Assembly: GCA_035606355.1 (NCBI GenBank)
Contig: DATNFO010000082.1
Coordinates: 1-14,721 of the forward strand
Length of the DNA: 14,721 bases
Source of the DNA: Sulfopaludibacter sp035606355
GTDB taxonomy: Bacteria; Acidobacteriota; Terriglobia; Bryobacterales; Bryobacteraceae
Direction: 5' to 3'
Position numbers and translations under genes: made by a program. Numbering within the stretch: position 1 is the first letter of the stretch; each line of letters opens with the position of its first letter. This document shows positions 14,414 through 14,721 of the stretch, piece after piece. The notes beneath the pieces were generated by a model. That model did not search any database and had not been told where the DNA came from. It was given only the letters and a program-made list of their open reading frames with translations.

Positions 14414-14721
14414 ATGGCGCCCGGTTCGCCCATTAGCCTTGCTGTTATCGAGGGATACCTTCAATGCAAATACCTTGGCGCACTTCGGCTGGCCGGCCGC
14501 AGTGAGTCGTCTGACTACCTCGCAACTTTAGAAGAACGGCGGCGCCTGGTTGAGAGCGCATTGTGCACGAGGGTTGGCCGCATCGCTCGCGGAATCGCCC
14601 TCACGCGCGAACAGCTTGTGCGTGGAGAGGATCTGATCATCGGCGCGCGGTTGGTTAGTGATGGCACTTCGATTGAGTATCCCGGATTGCAGCGAGTACG
14701 CGGCGGTTCCGCACTCGGTGG
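14414..14721 (+). CDS. RecB-like nuclease family protein, N-terminal part (runs off the window)
   Basis: An open frame of 102 codons from ATG to the right edge without a stop. The start, SPISLAVIEGYLQCKYLGAL, matches the opening 'I(S/T)xxxxExYLxCxxKxYL' of TM0106-like RecB-family proteins, where this segment precedes a PD-(D/E)XK core. Further on, ALTREQLVRGEDLIIGARLV and YPGLQRVRGGSALGG fit the early region of the same group. The catalytic residues would lie beyond the edge, so nuclease activity cannot be confirmed. A perfect -10 box and a weak GAGAG stand upstream. It reads away from the small gene at 13954-14136. Confidence 0.5.
   Translation, partial: MAPGSPISLAVIEGYLQCKYLGALRLAGRSESSDYLATLEERRRLVESALCTRVGRIARGIALTREQLVRGEDLIIGARLVSDGTSIEYPGLQRVRGGSALG

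Noticed and set aside
1..14721. CRISPR array or cas genes
   Set aside because: No regularly spaced repeats were seen; the only direct repeats are the two tRNA fragments 6.6 kb apart and one pair of 21-base units. The right-edge nuclease is not evidence for a CRISPR locus on its own.

Overview
The window is GC-rich and gene-dense. Its clearest lineage marker is a PadR regulator paired with a duplicated orphan MacB/FtsX-type permease (ADOP). That pairing is very common in Acidobacteria of the Solibacter/Bryobacter type, so an acidobacterial chromosome is the best guess; this rests on family knowledge, not on a search.

Region 1 (positions 6279 down to 42, minus strand) is a tightly packed defence operon. 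It holds hsdR, hsdM and hsdS of a type I restriction-modification system, followed 23 bases later by a fourth gene. The fourth protein starts with a PD-(D/E)XK-type core resembling the Cap4/DUF4297 nuclease and ends with a segment resembling the C-terminal domain of ABC-three-component (ABC-3C) effectors. The operon appears to continue past the left edge. A sigma70-like promoter lies upstream of hsdR.

Region 2 (about 6400-6710) is a scar zone. It contains a remnant of a VbhA-like class I Fic antitoxin with no Fic toxin beside it, and a 3' fragment of a tRNA-Asn gene. A second copy of the tRNA fragment (34 of 35 bases identical, same orientation) lies at 13279-13313. The two look like island attachment sites and bracket 6.6 kb.

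Region 3 (6873-9213) holds a PilZ protein, a single-domain response regulator, and a patchwork of broken genes: an ADOP slice, the 3' end of a carboxypeptidase-regulatory-like protein, and a possible DNA-binding tail.

Region 4 (9401-12440) is the padR-ADOP operon on the minus strand. A 17-bp inverted repeat is centred exactly on the padR start codon, suggesting autorepression. The ADOP N-terminus contains about 20 residues read out of frame between two compensating single-base indels.

Region 5 (12440-14721) is about 1 kb with no convincing gene, then a second single-domain response regulator with an unusual cysteine cluster, a small hypothetical protein, and the start of what looks like a RecB-like nuclease running off the right edge. 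Overall it reads as an accessory region: a defence operon next to tRNA-derived junctions, degraded genes and a few stand-alone signalling genes.
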